From NCBI RefSeq assembly GCF_005239225.2, contig NC_133287.1, positions 11,451,493-11,515,492 of the forward strand: a DNA stretch of 64,000 bases, in the 5' to 3' direction. Shown piece by piece: positions 36,805 through 47,280 of the stretch. How positions within the stretch are numbered: position 1 is the first letter of the stretch; every line of letters starts with the position of its first letter. The DNA is from Populus alba (lineage: Eukaryota > Streptophyta > Magnoliopsida > Malpighiales > Salicaceae). The notes beneath the pieces are model-generated. The model made no database searches. It was not told where the DNA came from and saw only the letters and a program-made list of their open reading frames with translations. The position numbers and the translations under genes were made by a program.

Positions 36805-37290
36805 TCTGCCACGTCAGAACATATTCCAAGTAGGGTCCACCATAAAAAATAAAAGTGAAAAATACCTACCTTTTCTAATTCTCCCGTTCCAATTTGAAAT
36901 TGTATTGAAGCATATTTTGCATGAAAAATGATTAAATTAATATTATTTTTTTTTGGTTTTTTTTAATGATTTTAATGTGATAATATAAAAAAAATTATTT
37001 TTAAATAAAAAATATTTAAAAAAAAAACACTTAAACCACTGTACTAAACATGCACTGAATTTCCTTACTTTTACCACACGCGCTCCCAGTTATCACACGT
37101 GTGAAGCATCCACCAGGGGTTTCAGAAAGATTCCATTTCTAGTGGCTCAGCTTTTTCCTGGTATATGGAGATTTTCTACAGAACTGACACGTGTAGGGAG
37201 GCCAAAAGCTCGTTGCGTTCTTTTTCTTTGTACGTGTTAAGACGTGATTTAAGATAATTACCTTATTAATTATGGATCAACACGTCAACA
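36805..37290. promoter_or_regulatory. Cluster of ACGT cores (G-box/ABRE-like), orphan
   Basis: ACGT occurs at 36,811, 37,097 (inside the palindrome CACACGTGTG), 37,189 (inside ACACGTGT), 37,232, 37,242 and 37,282. That is six cores in about 475 bases, where base composition alone would give one or two. Such clusters bind bZIP and bHLH factors. No gene starts next to it; CDF lies about 3 kb to the left and is transcribed away from it. A MITE copy (36,893-37,055) lies inside the cluster. Confidence 0.35.
36893..37055. mobile_element. AT-rich MITE-like repeat, copy 4 (partial)
   Basis: Shares ttttttaatgattttaatgtgataatataaaaaaaattatttttaaataaaaaatattt and the end phrase aaaacacttaaaccactgtactaaacatgcac with the family. 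Diverged. Confidence 0.4.
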
Positions 37291-39739
37291 AGTGAAAACA
37301 AATATATTTTAATGTTAATGGGACGGCCGGCAATGAGGCTTTGGCTTTCTATGCCACCAACACGCTTAAAAGCATGATGGGTTGGGACAAAAGAGGCAAA
37401 AAGATAGCGAGATAGATAGGGTTACGCTTTCACTCTTTTTCTAATTTTATATTTAGTTTTTGTACACGTATTAAGGTAGTGTGTGTATATATATATATAT
37501 AATTTTTTAAAAAATATATTCTTTTAAACTTTATTATTTACAATATATATAACCTATATTTACATAATTTTTTTTTAATGTTTTCATATAAAATATTAAA
37601 AATTTAATTTTTAAAATTTTTTTCCGGATTAACCCAAGTTGACCTGGTTGACTCATGAAACTCGGGACCTTGATCATTTGACCGGGTCAATCCCGGATCG
37701 AATTTGATTACTATGGAGTGGATTTTGACATGCTTGAAAAGGGCATGATTGTCAAAAGAATCATTTTGTTCTTTATTATATGATCCAAGGAATCGAAAAA
37801 AAAAGAAGAAAACATAGAAAAAGGAGAGCTACATATTGACAAAAGCTGAACGCAACGGATAAACGTTTTTTTTTACTCCGAGCCTCCATGCACTAGAACA
37901 ATTCTTATTAATATATTTTAAATTTATTTCACATATTTCATGACAATGGTATAGGAATTATTGACTTCTTATTCGTCCATGTCTATGATGTCCTCCGTGG
38001 GTCAACAATGAATTAGATCGTTGGAATAAAAATCATACAAGGTTATAATACTTTGGCATATATATATATGGACATTCCATCTTGTTGGGTTTTTATTTTA
38101 TTTTTTATACACACACACAAAAAAAAAAACTATGAAATAGAAGGCTACCTTTGTTGGAACTATATCATACAAGCAAGCTAATGATTCAAGTGAAAGTTGC
38201 AATGTGTAGAGTTTATATTGCAATATGAACAAAGGAATCGGTAGAAAAGGAGTTCACAAAGAACGACCAATTAAGAGGTGCCTTAAAATCTAAATAGGCT
38301 TATCGTGATGGTTATTGGCCAAAAGCGGTGTCTTTTGTGTTGCAACGTTTACTTCGGATAGTTATCTCCATATGAATAATGCTACTTAAAACGAAAAAAA
38401 AAAAAAAACCAAGCTAATGAATTTTGGAGAAACAGATACAATGGCAGAATTGTGATATAATTACACCTATTTATTCATGTAAGATCTGTTATATTCATCG
38501 CATATTAATAAGTGCTAAACGGTGGTTGCATACAAGTTTTCATGCAAAACATTTGTTGGAATTTAATCTTTAATATAAACTTTTTGACATGGAATACTAA
38601 CATGCTTTAAATAAATTATAGTGAATAAAAAATTAATCTTAAAAAACTCTTGATTAACAAGTTTTAGTAAAACTTAAAACCCTCTAAAACAAAACTTTCT
38701 TAGTATTTATATAGTGAAAAAATGAGAAGTTAAAATTGAAATCAAAAGGAAACCCAAACTTTTAAAGGGAAAAAGATGTTCTAAGTAAAGAGAATTTTGA
38801 GCTAAAATCCCCTGCACGCGCTTAGTCTTTGGAGCAGGCCTAGGCTTTGAATTGGGTTTATTGTAAAATGGTTTTTTTTGGGATAAAAAAAGATTATTTA
38901 TTGCCAAATGAAATTGAGCTTGAGCCTAGTCCATGAAAAATTATTTCTTCCAACCTTATTAATTTATCCAACTTATAAAATGAAGAATTTGATCTGTTTT
39001 TCCAAAACTCTTTTAGTAGTAATTGAACATATATTTTAATTCAAAAGTCATGTGATTTAAATAAAAAATATTCAATTTTAATTTTGGTTTTATGTTAGGT
39101 AATCAAAAGTTAGTGGGGGAGTTCCATAGCTTTAGGTTTCTACAATTCTCTTTAAAAGTTTGATATTTCTTCAATTAAGTCCCTGATTTCATTAATTAAA
39201 CTAATTCAAAGTTTACGTACTTAAGTCCCTAAACTTATCAATTCTCCTTATTTTTGGTCATATTGAGTTTCAAATTTATAATTTGCTCCTCATTAGTCCC
39301 CGAATCTTTAATTTGTGTTGTCTTAATCTAATTATTTAATTTATTATTATTTGAAAATTCAAATATTAGGTTATGAAACTAATTTTAATTTTAATTATTT
39401 TATTTTAAAAACAGTTTGGAAGGTTTGATGCTATAGTGTACTGCTTGCTACTATTTGGACTTTCATGGTTGTTGTGTTGTTACTTATTTCAACATGCCTC
39501 TATTATTGTTATGTTTTTGTGCTGCTTTACTTTGATGTGTATGTAGTTGAAATTTAGTTTCTGTTGTAGTATTGACTTGGATTATTAGTGTGATTAAAGT
39601 TTAGGTGACAATAATTAAGTTCGAAAATTTATGGTATAGAATTCATTGTTTTCTAAAAAGTTCAAATATCACTTTCAAATATTCCTGAGTTGAAAGTCTT
39701 GAGGTCATAGCAGTAAAGTTGATGTGCGAACATTCTGTT
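37291..39739. other. Repeat-like intergenic DNA, no gene
   Basis: 37,620-37,720 is a GGGTTGACC-type patch. 38,570-38,665 resembles 23,150-23,220. 39,165-39,310 has 'taagtccctgatttcatt' and 'aagtccctaaacttatcaatt' phrases like those inside Tat-type LTRs. The frame at 38,707-38,907 has no recognisable content. Confidence 0.4.
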
Positions 39740-39885
39740 TTGAGATATTTTATTTGTTTTTTATGATATTTTTAGATTATTTTGATATACTAATATTAAA
39801 AATAATTTTTAAAAAAATAAAAAAAATATTATTTTAATATATTTTTAAATAAAAAACACAAAGCAAATGCAACCAAACTCCTAAA
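39740..39885. mobile_element. AT-rich MITE-like repeat, copy 5
   Basis: Shares tttagattattttgatatactaatattaaaaataattttt, attattttaatatatttttaaataaaaaacac and the end phrase aaagcaaatgcaaccaaactcc with copies 2 and 3. Confidence 0.5.
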
Positions 39886-39999
39886 AAAAGCTCATAAAGG
39901 TAATCCAAATATCACACTCCATGAGCGGATAGAAACCATCACCGTGAACTCAAAACTTCTTTAGCTGCGAGCATCATCTTGAGACAAACCAAATTTAAC

Positions 40000-40330
40000 T
40001 ATCCTGAAACTGTGCTTCGAATCCCAAGCACCATCACCGTGTATCTGATCCTCACTGCCATGCTCTATCCTGAAACTTTGCTTCGAATCCCAAGCACCAT
40101 CACCGTGATCTGATCCTCACTGTGTCAAAGCCCAAGAGTACAGAGTTCAAAACGGAAGTTCTGGAGAGAACCGGAGGACAGAGCGGGGGCGTGGCGAAGA
40201 AGATATGCAACTTCAGCTTTCTCGCCTTGAGATATTGTAGCAGCAGCGAATTAAACCATGAAAAGCTGAAAGATGCATCCAAATGTCGGAAGCCACCTGT
40301 GAACAGTAACAAAAGATGAGGATGGTTCTC
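40000..40330. other. GC-richer patch with a 65-bp duplication, unclassified
   Basis: tatcctgaaactgtgcttcgaatcccaagcaccatcaccgtg is at 40,000 and recurs with one or two changes at 40,066. To its right, a 66-codon plus frame (no ATG start) and a 70-codon minus frame overlap over 40,100-40,319. Base composition is coding-like but I recognise no domain and see no splice-supported gene. It may be a captured host-gene fragment in a repeat. Confidence 0.35.
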
Positions 40331-41559
40331 ACCATTAGACTGATTTTAGAGCTTGGCTGCACACAGTTAAAACTACTGAAACTGCATGCGCGACCCAGGT
40401 TTAGGAGAAATGTGCACAACTATTCAAAAATCTGTATTTGCATACGATACTCTTTGTTAAAAATAATACTGTAAAGTGGAATGGTTATTTATTTTGTTTG
40501 TTTTGATGTAATTTGTAAAATATAAATTTAATAGAGCAAGTTTTGCATGAATATATTAATTTGATGGAGACCAAATAAACTAAAAATCATTTATTTTAAA
40601 TCTATTATATTTTTTTATTGACATGTATATATTAACTGATTTCCGAACAGCTCAATATTGATGAAAGAGGAGTTAATGTGAAAAAATTAATTCTTTTAAA
40701 ATTATAGATATGCACATGTATTGATTTAATGATTTATTTGATGAGGATTATGATAATGTTATGAATCATGTTATTGGATATGTTTTTTATTGTAGTGGCT
40801 ATAACAACAGTGATGATGGTGTTGGTAACAATAATGACGGTGATGATGATAGCTATACAGATAATGACACAATGACACAATAAAAACAATGTTGATAGAA
40901 AGGTGAGTCATTTTGGTTGAGAGAATATAATCATTGTAAACTAGTATGCATAGCTAGAGCTCTTGCTATGTATTACAATATTATATTTATTTATCATTGC
41001 ATCAATCCTAAATATATTAACTTCATTAACATATTTACTAACACTCATCCTACTTTGAAATGTCATTACATTCATCTTAAACATATTAACACAGCGTATT
41101 AAAAGCCCATGCAAAATTTCATTCAACTATCACATTTCTATGTTGAAAGAAACCATCCATGGTTCTAAATAATAATTATATTTAGTTCATGAGAGATTTT
41201 AATATTCCAGTAAAACTGTTTGTAAATATTTTAATGAAGTTCTGAGATCTATGTGTTTGTTAGCAATAGAAATTATCAAACCAGAAGACCTATAATTTTC
41301 AAGCACACTATAAGAACTCACGGTGAATTCACAATATATGTCTCGTATCAAGGTAACCTTAATGTGGTTTTATGCATGAATAATAATGACTACTTTTTAC
41401 TAAAAACATATGAAATGATTTTTCTTGCTTCATGTTTTTATTATAGAATTATATTGGAGTTATCCATGGCACACATGTGTGTTCATGTGTATCATAAGAA
41501 AATCAAATACCATATGTTAGAAAAATATATGTAGCGACACAAAATGTAATAGAAGCATG

Positions 41560-42190
41560 TAGCTTTGACATATAATTTATATTTGTTTAGGTTAGATGAG
41601 AAGGTTGCCTACGTGATATATAAATTTTTCTTAAGGTGATTGACAATCCTAATATTAAATCTCCAAAACCACTAGAAGGTATTGATGAAGAAGCAAAGTA
41701 AATGTTATTATATTTAGATAAGTTTATTTTTTAGTATGCAATGAGGATTAAGTTATAAAGAAACATTATGTTATTATAGGGAAGTATTATGTTGTCGATT
41801 CTAAATATCCAAATGAGTACAGTTTCTTAGGGCCATATAGAGGTGAGAGAAATTATCTTTTAGAATTTCATCGATGACACCAACCACAAAGTCAAGAAGA
41901 AATATTTAATCATGTTCATTCTTCACTATGTTGTTTAATAGAATGTAATTTTGGAATATAGAGAAAAAGGTGAAGAATTTTGCAGAACATGCTTGTGTTT
42001 CCTTACAAAACATAAGTTTATATTTTCGTGGCATCAATGGCACTGCATAATTATATAAGAAGAAAGTTAGAACATGATGTTGCATTTAATAAGTTTGATT
42101 GTTATCCCGAATTTGTTCTTGAAGATATTTTAATCGATGTGGTTCCATATTCACAAACACATGAAAACTAGAGGCATTCACATATAGATT
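41560..42190 (+). pseudogene. PIF/Harbinger transposase remnant
   Basis: Broken plus-strand coding. It contains IDNPNIKSPKPLEG (about 41,642-41,680), then GKYYVVDSKYPNEYSFLGPY, RGERNYLLEFHR (41,779-41,872), then EEIFNHVHSSL and IECNFGI (41,899-41,960). These are the conserved C-terminal DDE blocks of plant Harbinger transposases, with the D of VDS in the position of the second catalytic Asp and the E of the IECNFGI block in that of the Glu. Stops and shifts separate the blocks. The region 41,253-41,534 may be an earlier part but is too diverged to read. Confidence 0.7.
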
Positions 42191-44029
42191 ATGTTCGTGA
42201 TAACAATGCGAACAAGTTTGATGAGATAAAAAACCAGTGTTTTTTTTTTTTTTTTCTAGTTGTTGTTTCTCCGATTTATGAACAAAACAATGCAAAATAA
42301 GAAATAAATTTGTGTCCTTCTAAGTAATTTTATAAACAACATCGATTTTAACTATAATTTTAACCAAAAAACGTATTGACATGCTTTTGGATAAACAATA
42401 TTATCAATCACAATTTTAATAAAAAAAATATATTTTTTAATTAAATCAACCACAATACAAATGCTACTACAATATCAAACACACTCTAAATGAGGATGTG
42501 CTCACATGACATTGTAAACTAAAACAAGATTTTTTTTTTCAATTTAATCTTTTAATATTGAATTGATTAAGGATTGAATTTCATCATTTGTTTTAATTTT
42601 TTTTTCTATGAGGTTATCCTGATCTTAAAATTTAAGTCATGGGTTTGACAGGTTAATCTAGATAATTTTTTTTTTTTTTACATTTTTTTTAATCTAGGAC
42701 GAGTCAATTATCTATCCAAATTAACAAGGATAGCTAGAGGCTGGGCATGATGACTTGGATATCCATTAATTATAAAGGATCTGCCTCAAATTGATGTTTA
42801 ACGAGCATATTTCGAGTTTTATATACTGTTGAGTGAGCATTAACAAGTCTGTGATAGGCAACCAAGTAAAGAAAGATGAAGTGGGTGTATCATGTATGTA
42901 TCGAAGCTTTCCAACATGGCTAGCTTCCGTGCAGTGCAAGAAGACCTAATTTGTTAAAGCTGTACCAATTCATCTTTAATTTAATCTCAACGACGCAATC
43001 GAAAGAGTGATAGGAAAACGTCTTTGTCGATCTTTATCCAGAAATTATTCAATTTTATTTGGTATGATTGCATGTGCTTCCCCTTCAGGTCTGAAGACAG
43101 TACTGATGCATAAGCAGACTTCCTTTCTGATTGTAAAGGCAGGTCAACTCTCTCACCATTTCTACTATATAATTTCTAGTCAAATCATTAGTAGTGGGCA
43201 TAATTAGGTTTAGGGTTAAGGCTGCCATACCTCTAAACTTTGAGAAACTTTATAGTTTAGTCCTATAATTTTGATTTTTTTTTAAGAAAAAATTTACTCT
43301 TAAATTTCATACTTAATTTCTTAGAAAATATGTATGTTGTACCTAAAAAATTATTAATATCTCTGCAGTCTTTTAGTCTTTTGTTTGTTATTTTATTTTC
43401 AAACTTATCATAAGATTTTTTTACAGTGGCTCCTCCATTTTATAATTTATTTTGCCTCTGATCATCAAAAACATGTTTTATTAAACGAGATTATCACAAT
43501 TACTAGGTTAAACAAAATTATTAAATATATAAGTAGGAGGTTAAGTTTGAGTATCACACACTATTTAGCCTTGAGTAGTGACATATCATGAAGTACTTCA
43601 ACTTAAGCATTGGTAAGTTTAAGATTCGATTGTATACACATATAAGACTTATATTTGTTTATTCATAAAAAGATATAAAAGTAAAAAAAAATGAAATGAT
43701 TCCAAGCAACTCAACTACGAAGGAACTTATGAAGCGATAGAAAAGAGGTTATTCTTTTTAGCGTTGGATTATTTTCTCATGATAGAAAAGATAAAGATAA
43801 TAAAAATAGATGAGATAAAACAAAAAAATAAAATAAATATAGAATTATATCTGATAATGATATATAATATAAAGTGATTGTCTTTTTTATCTTGTTTGGT
43901 TATGATAAACAAAACAGAATAAAATATAAAAAATAATTTATTTTACCCTTAACATTTATTGTTGTCAAACTTATCTTTTTAGAAAAATAATTAGATATAT
44001 TTGCTTTTACTTTAATTTATATTGAGTAT
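42191..44029. other. Intergenic DNA, no gene identified
   Basis: A more balanced patch at 42,720-43,200 (ctagcttccgtgcagtgcaag, ggtctgaagacagtactgatgc) has a 66-codon frame without recognisable features. The rest is AT-rich. Confidence 0.35.
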
Positions 44030-44800
44030 TGACATTAATAATATTATAATAACACTAGTTATCAAACCACGACCGACTTGACAGGTTGACCCTCCCAACT
44101 CGTGATCTAAACTTTGCCTTGGGTTAACACTCTAGTCGGGTTTTAAAATTATGATAATATTTATTTTTATTTATACATTAACTCGGGTCAACTCGTGTTA
44201 ATCCTCATAATAAATATCTTTGGCATTGCCCGAATTGACCCTTGAGTTGAGTTTTAAAACTATGATAATAACAACTTTTATCTTTATTGACTCGAGTCAA
44301 CCCAGGTTAACCCTCTTGATCTGTGATCTAGACCTTACCCCAAGTTAACCCATTGTGAAATTATGAAAATAAACATTTTTATTTTGAGTTCACTCTCCTG
44401 ATACTTGACTCCAGCCTTATTTTTAGTCGACCCTCGAGTCAGATTTTAAAAATATGATAATAACCATTTTTGTCCTTACCTGGACCCGGCTCAACGATCA
44501 ATTTCACTCGTGACGCTCGAATCAAGTTTTAAAATTATGTCAATAACTATTTTTATTTTTACGCTTTACTCAGGTCAATACGACTCGTGACCCTGGGCTT
44601 TGCCCCGAATCGACTCCCGAGTTGAGTTTAAAAACTATAATAATAACCATTTTTATTTCTACATGACTTATTTTAACAATTTTGGAATTAAATGTTTTTT
44701 ACAAAGATATTTTAAAGATAAAAATAAAAAATATTGTCATTTGAGATATGTTCCTTATATCTCTCTTGTTTTGAAATTATAAAAATTCACTACAAAATTA
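44030..44800. repeat. Tandem-module repeat, copy 1
   Basis: Modules of about 100-120 bases based on actcgtgac, ctttgcc, gagttgagttttaaaactatgataataacca, tttttatttttat and tgactcgggtcaac recur about five times. The right end (ttttggaattaaatgttttttacaaagatattttaaagataaaaa ... aaaattcact) is shared with 54,500-54,650, so the two loci are copies of one dispersed element. Confidence 0.6.
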
Positions 44801-44954
44801 TCCATATACATTTTTTTTTTTAACCAAACACATGCCTTTTGTTACTTTATCCCAGTAAAGTAACCCTACATTTTGAAACAAAGATATTCTTGCTATAAAA
44901 AAAAAAAAATAAAAATTTTAAGAACCAAGAAGCAATAATAATCAAGTAATACTC

Positions 44955-45770
44955 TAAAAGGCGTGGGGAAAGCACTATAGCTTCCCCACACCTTTCACTT
45001 ATTAATATATTATATTATTATAATTATTATTATATTATATTATAGAATTGTTTTTTTTTAAAAAAAAATTTATGAATTTTTTTGTTTGATTTAGTTTGTT
45101 AATGTTACATTTTATTTTTATTTAGATACAGATCCCGAGTTTGATGGGTTAACCTGGTTTAATGAGTTAACCCAGATTTTTTTTCTTTTTAATTAATTTT
45201 TTTCGTTTAGTTTAGTCTGTTAATGTTAATTTTTTTTCTATTTAATTATCAAACTTTCATGACACATATTCTAGGCTTGATGATTTAACTTGATTTGATG
45301 GGTTAACCTAGCTAATTCTGGGTAAACCTGTCAATTTTTTTTCTATTTAGTTATCAAACTTTCATGACATGAATCCCAGATTTTAAGGGTTAACCTAGTT
45401 TGAAGGGTTAACCCAATTAAATATATATTTTTTTACTTTTTCTTCATTAGTTTTTTTTTTCTTGTTGGTTTTTTTTCTTTTGTTTTTTTTTAATTAATCT
45501 ATTTAATTATCACACTTTTATGACACGACCTTATAGCCAGACCCACATCCAATATTCTTAGGTACGGTGTTGCAGCCAGACTCAATTTGGGTCATTAATG
45601 TTATTATTAATATTATAAATATTACTCTTAGATTAGGCGTTGCAACTAAATCTAAGACTCTTTGGATATAGCTTTGCAGGAAAAACCCAAGACTTTTAAA
45701 TCTTAGATTTTTTTATATATTTTTTATGCAAAAAGAATGACCGCGGCATGGCGCTGGTTATGTAACTAGT
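44955..45770 (-). repeat. Dispersed composite repeat, copy 2 (inverted)
   Basis: Read on the minus strand from 45,770, it carries the same head as the copy at 24,500: gcatgccgcgg, ttgggtttttcctgcaaagctata, aagagtaatatttataatattaataata, ggtctggctataaggtcgtgtcataaaagtgtgataattaaatag. Two or three GGTTAACCC modules follow. The far end holds a hairpin, gtggggaaagc-actata-gcttccccac, at 44,963-44,988. Confidence 0.65.
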
Positions 45771-45845
45771 AATCATCTAAAATAGGAAATAAAATAAAGA
45801 TCAATTGCAAACAATAATAAACATGCATGATTGATGCCTTTAAAC

Positions 45846-46136
45846 TGTTAAAGAATCAATTCAACTCAATAGCTTATGCTGTTAAGTGAGGTTTCAAAAT
45901 ATGATTTATATCATTATCTAACACACCCCCTCAAGTAAAAACTCTTTGAGCTTAAAACTTGCACATGCTCACATTACATTGTGTTTTATTTTTATTAAAT
46001 AAATAGGGATGGTGAGATTCAAACGCGTGACCACTTAATCATCAAAGCTCTAATACCATGTTAAAGAACCAATTCAGCTTACTATGTTAAATTGTTAAGT
46101 GAGGTCCCAAAATATAATTTATATTATTATCTAACA
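45846..46136 (-). mobile_element. Complete TRIM (terminal-repeat retrotransposon in miniature)
   Basis: Two 78-base direct repeats, 45,846-45,923 and 46,059-46,136. On the minus strand each starts TGTTAGATAATxATATAAAT and ends TTCTTTAACA. Directly inside the 5' LTR (minus strand, from 46,058) is TGGTATTAGAGC, one base from the classic initiator-Met tRNA primer site TGGTATCAGAGC. Directly before the 3' LTR is a polypurine tract, GAGGGGGTG. The flanks are TAAAC (45,841-45,845) and TAAAT (46,137-46,141), a 5-base target duplication with one change. The total of 291 bases has no coding capacity. It lies about 150 bases upstream of the TATA box of the peptide gene. Confidence 0.9.
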
Positions 46137-46281
46137 TAAATCACTTATAAAAAAAATAAATAAAGAACTAGTTAAAAAAACAATAATAATAAAAAACAGT
46201 AGAAATGAAGTGACAAGGTTGGACCTGACTAGGATCAAGGATTTCTTCCCATTGACATCATCGAAGCAGCTTCCAATAACA

Positions 46282-46290
46282 TATAAATAG
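46282..46290 (+). promoter_or_regulatory. TATA box of the secreted-peptide gene
   Basis: TATAAATAG, a textbook plant TATA box, predicts a start near 46,315-46,320 and a leader of about 190 bases. A nearby TTAAATAGG at about 46,333 is a weaker alternative. Confidence 0.6.
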
Positions 46291-46505
46291 AAAACCTCCT
46301 TAGCACTTTCCATGTCAAAGAGGTTTGAGTATTAAATAGGGTCTCGATGTCTTAAAACCATCTCCTAGGCCCGTGAACTGCCTTATTATAGGATTGCATT
46401 TCTTCCAAGTGCCTTGGTATCATTTACTCACCGAAGAAGGCATTAAGAAACCCTCTTTCTTGGATCTGTAGCTTGGGCGGTTTCACAATTACCCAAAAGC
46501 TATAC

Positions 46506-46994
46506 ATGAAGTCCAAGGCATACCCATTTCCCAGAACTGTGCAAAAAATGATGGGCTGGTCTTGTTTTCTCAGGGTGCTTCTTGTTTTAGCTCTTCTGGT
46601 TCTCCCAAGCTTCTCCCATGGACGTGGTATATTACAACCTCTTGATGGGTTATTTTTGTAGGACTTTTATAAGGAATCATTTTTTCTTTAGGGGAGGGGG
46701 GTTTACAATTTTCTTATGTTAATTGTAGGATTCGGTCGGAAAGTGATTGAGACATTTGAGTTTGGAGATTCTTCGGTCGAATTAGAGGTTGGTTTTTATC
46801 CTCTATTTTTTCTTATCCTTCTCTTTATAATAATTGTTACTGTTGCTGATAATTTTGTAAATTGATCCGTGTTTGTTTCCCAGGAAAGTGCAGGGAATTC
46901 AAGGGGAATGTATGCACTGGACTATGATTTGGATCCAAAGCCAAATACTAACCCCAAAACTGGCTATTTATATACCCCTCCTCCACAAGGGTGA
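46506..46994 (+). CDS. Small secreted peptide precursor, possible PSY-like
   Basis: Three exons assembled by eye: 46,506-46,626 (donor GTG|GTATAT), 46,729-46,787 (acceptor TTGTAG, donor GAG|GTTGGT) and 46,884-46,994 (acceptor TTCCCAG, stop TGA). Phases agree, giving 96 residues. A hydrophobic signal peptide (FLRVLLVLALLVLPSF) ends near SHG. A variable acidic middle (TFEFGDSSVELEESAG) follows. The C-terminal block is MYALDYDLDPKPNTNPKTG then YLYTPPPQG. Asp-Tyr-Asp with nearby acids is a good tyrosine-sulfation context, and DY...DP.PN..NP followed by Pro-rich sequence recalls PSY peptides (DYGDPSANPKHDP type), but the His of PSY is missing, so this assignment is tentative. The ATG at 46,506 has a poor context; ATGs at 46,548 and 46,551 (A at -3) may be the real start, giving 81-82 residues. 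Expected route: ER, sulfation, processing, apoplast. Confidence 0.75.
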
Positions 46995-47280
46995 TTGATA
47001 GTTGTTTGTGTTTGTGTTCTTCTTTTGTTTCCTTTTCTAATTTTTGTGTTGCTGTAAAACAATGTGGTTTTCAGAATTATACTGGCTGTGTTTTTGTCTC
47101 TTTTTGGCAAACTGTAATTTGTGAATAAGATGCTTCAATGTTGGATCTCTTGTTGTAACGATACTTTCTGTCTCCTTTCTCTCTGTTTTATTATTATTAT
47201 AAGATGCTTCAATGTTTGTCTCTTCTTTTCTTTACTGTTGTAGAGTTCTTGATGCATTGCTTAGAAACAAATAAAAAGGA
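46995..47280 (+). other. Probable 3' UTR of the peptide gene
   Basis: T-rich, non-repetitive sequence. An AATAAA-like aaataaaaagg at about 47,268 could serve as the polyadenylation signal. Confidence 0.4.
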
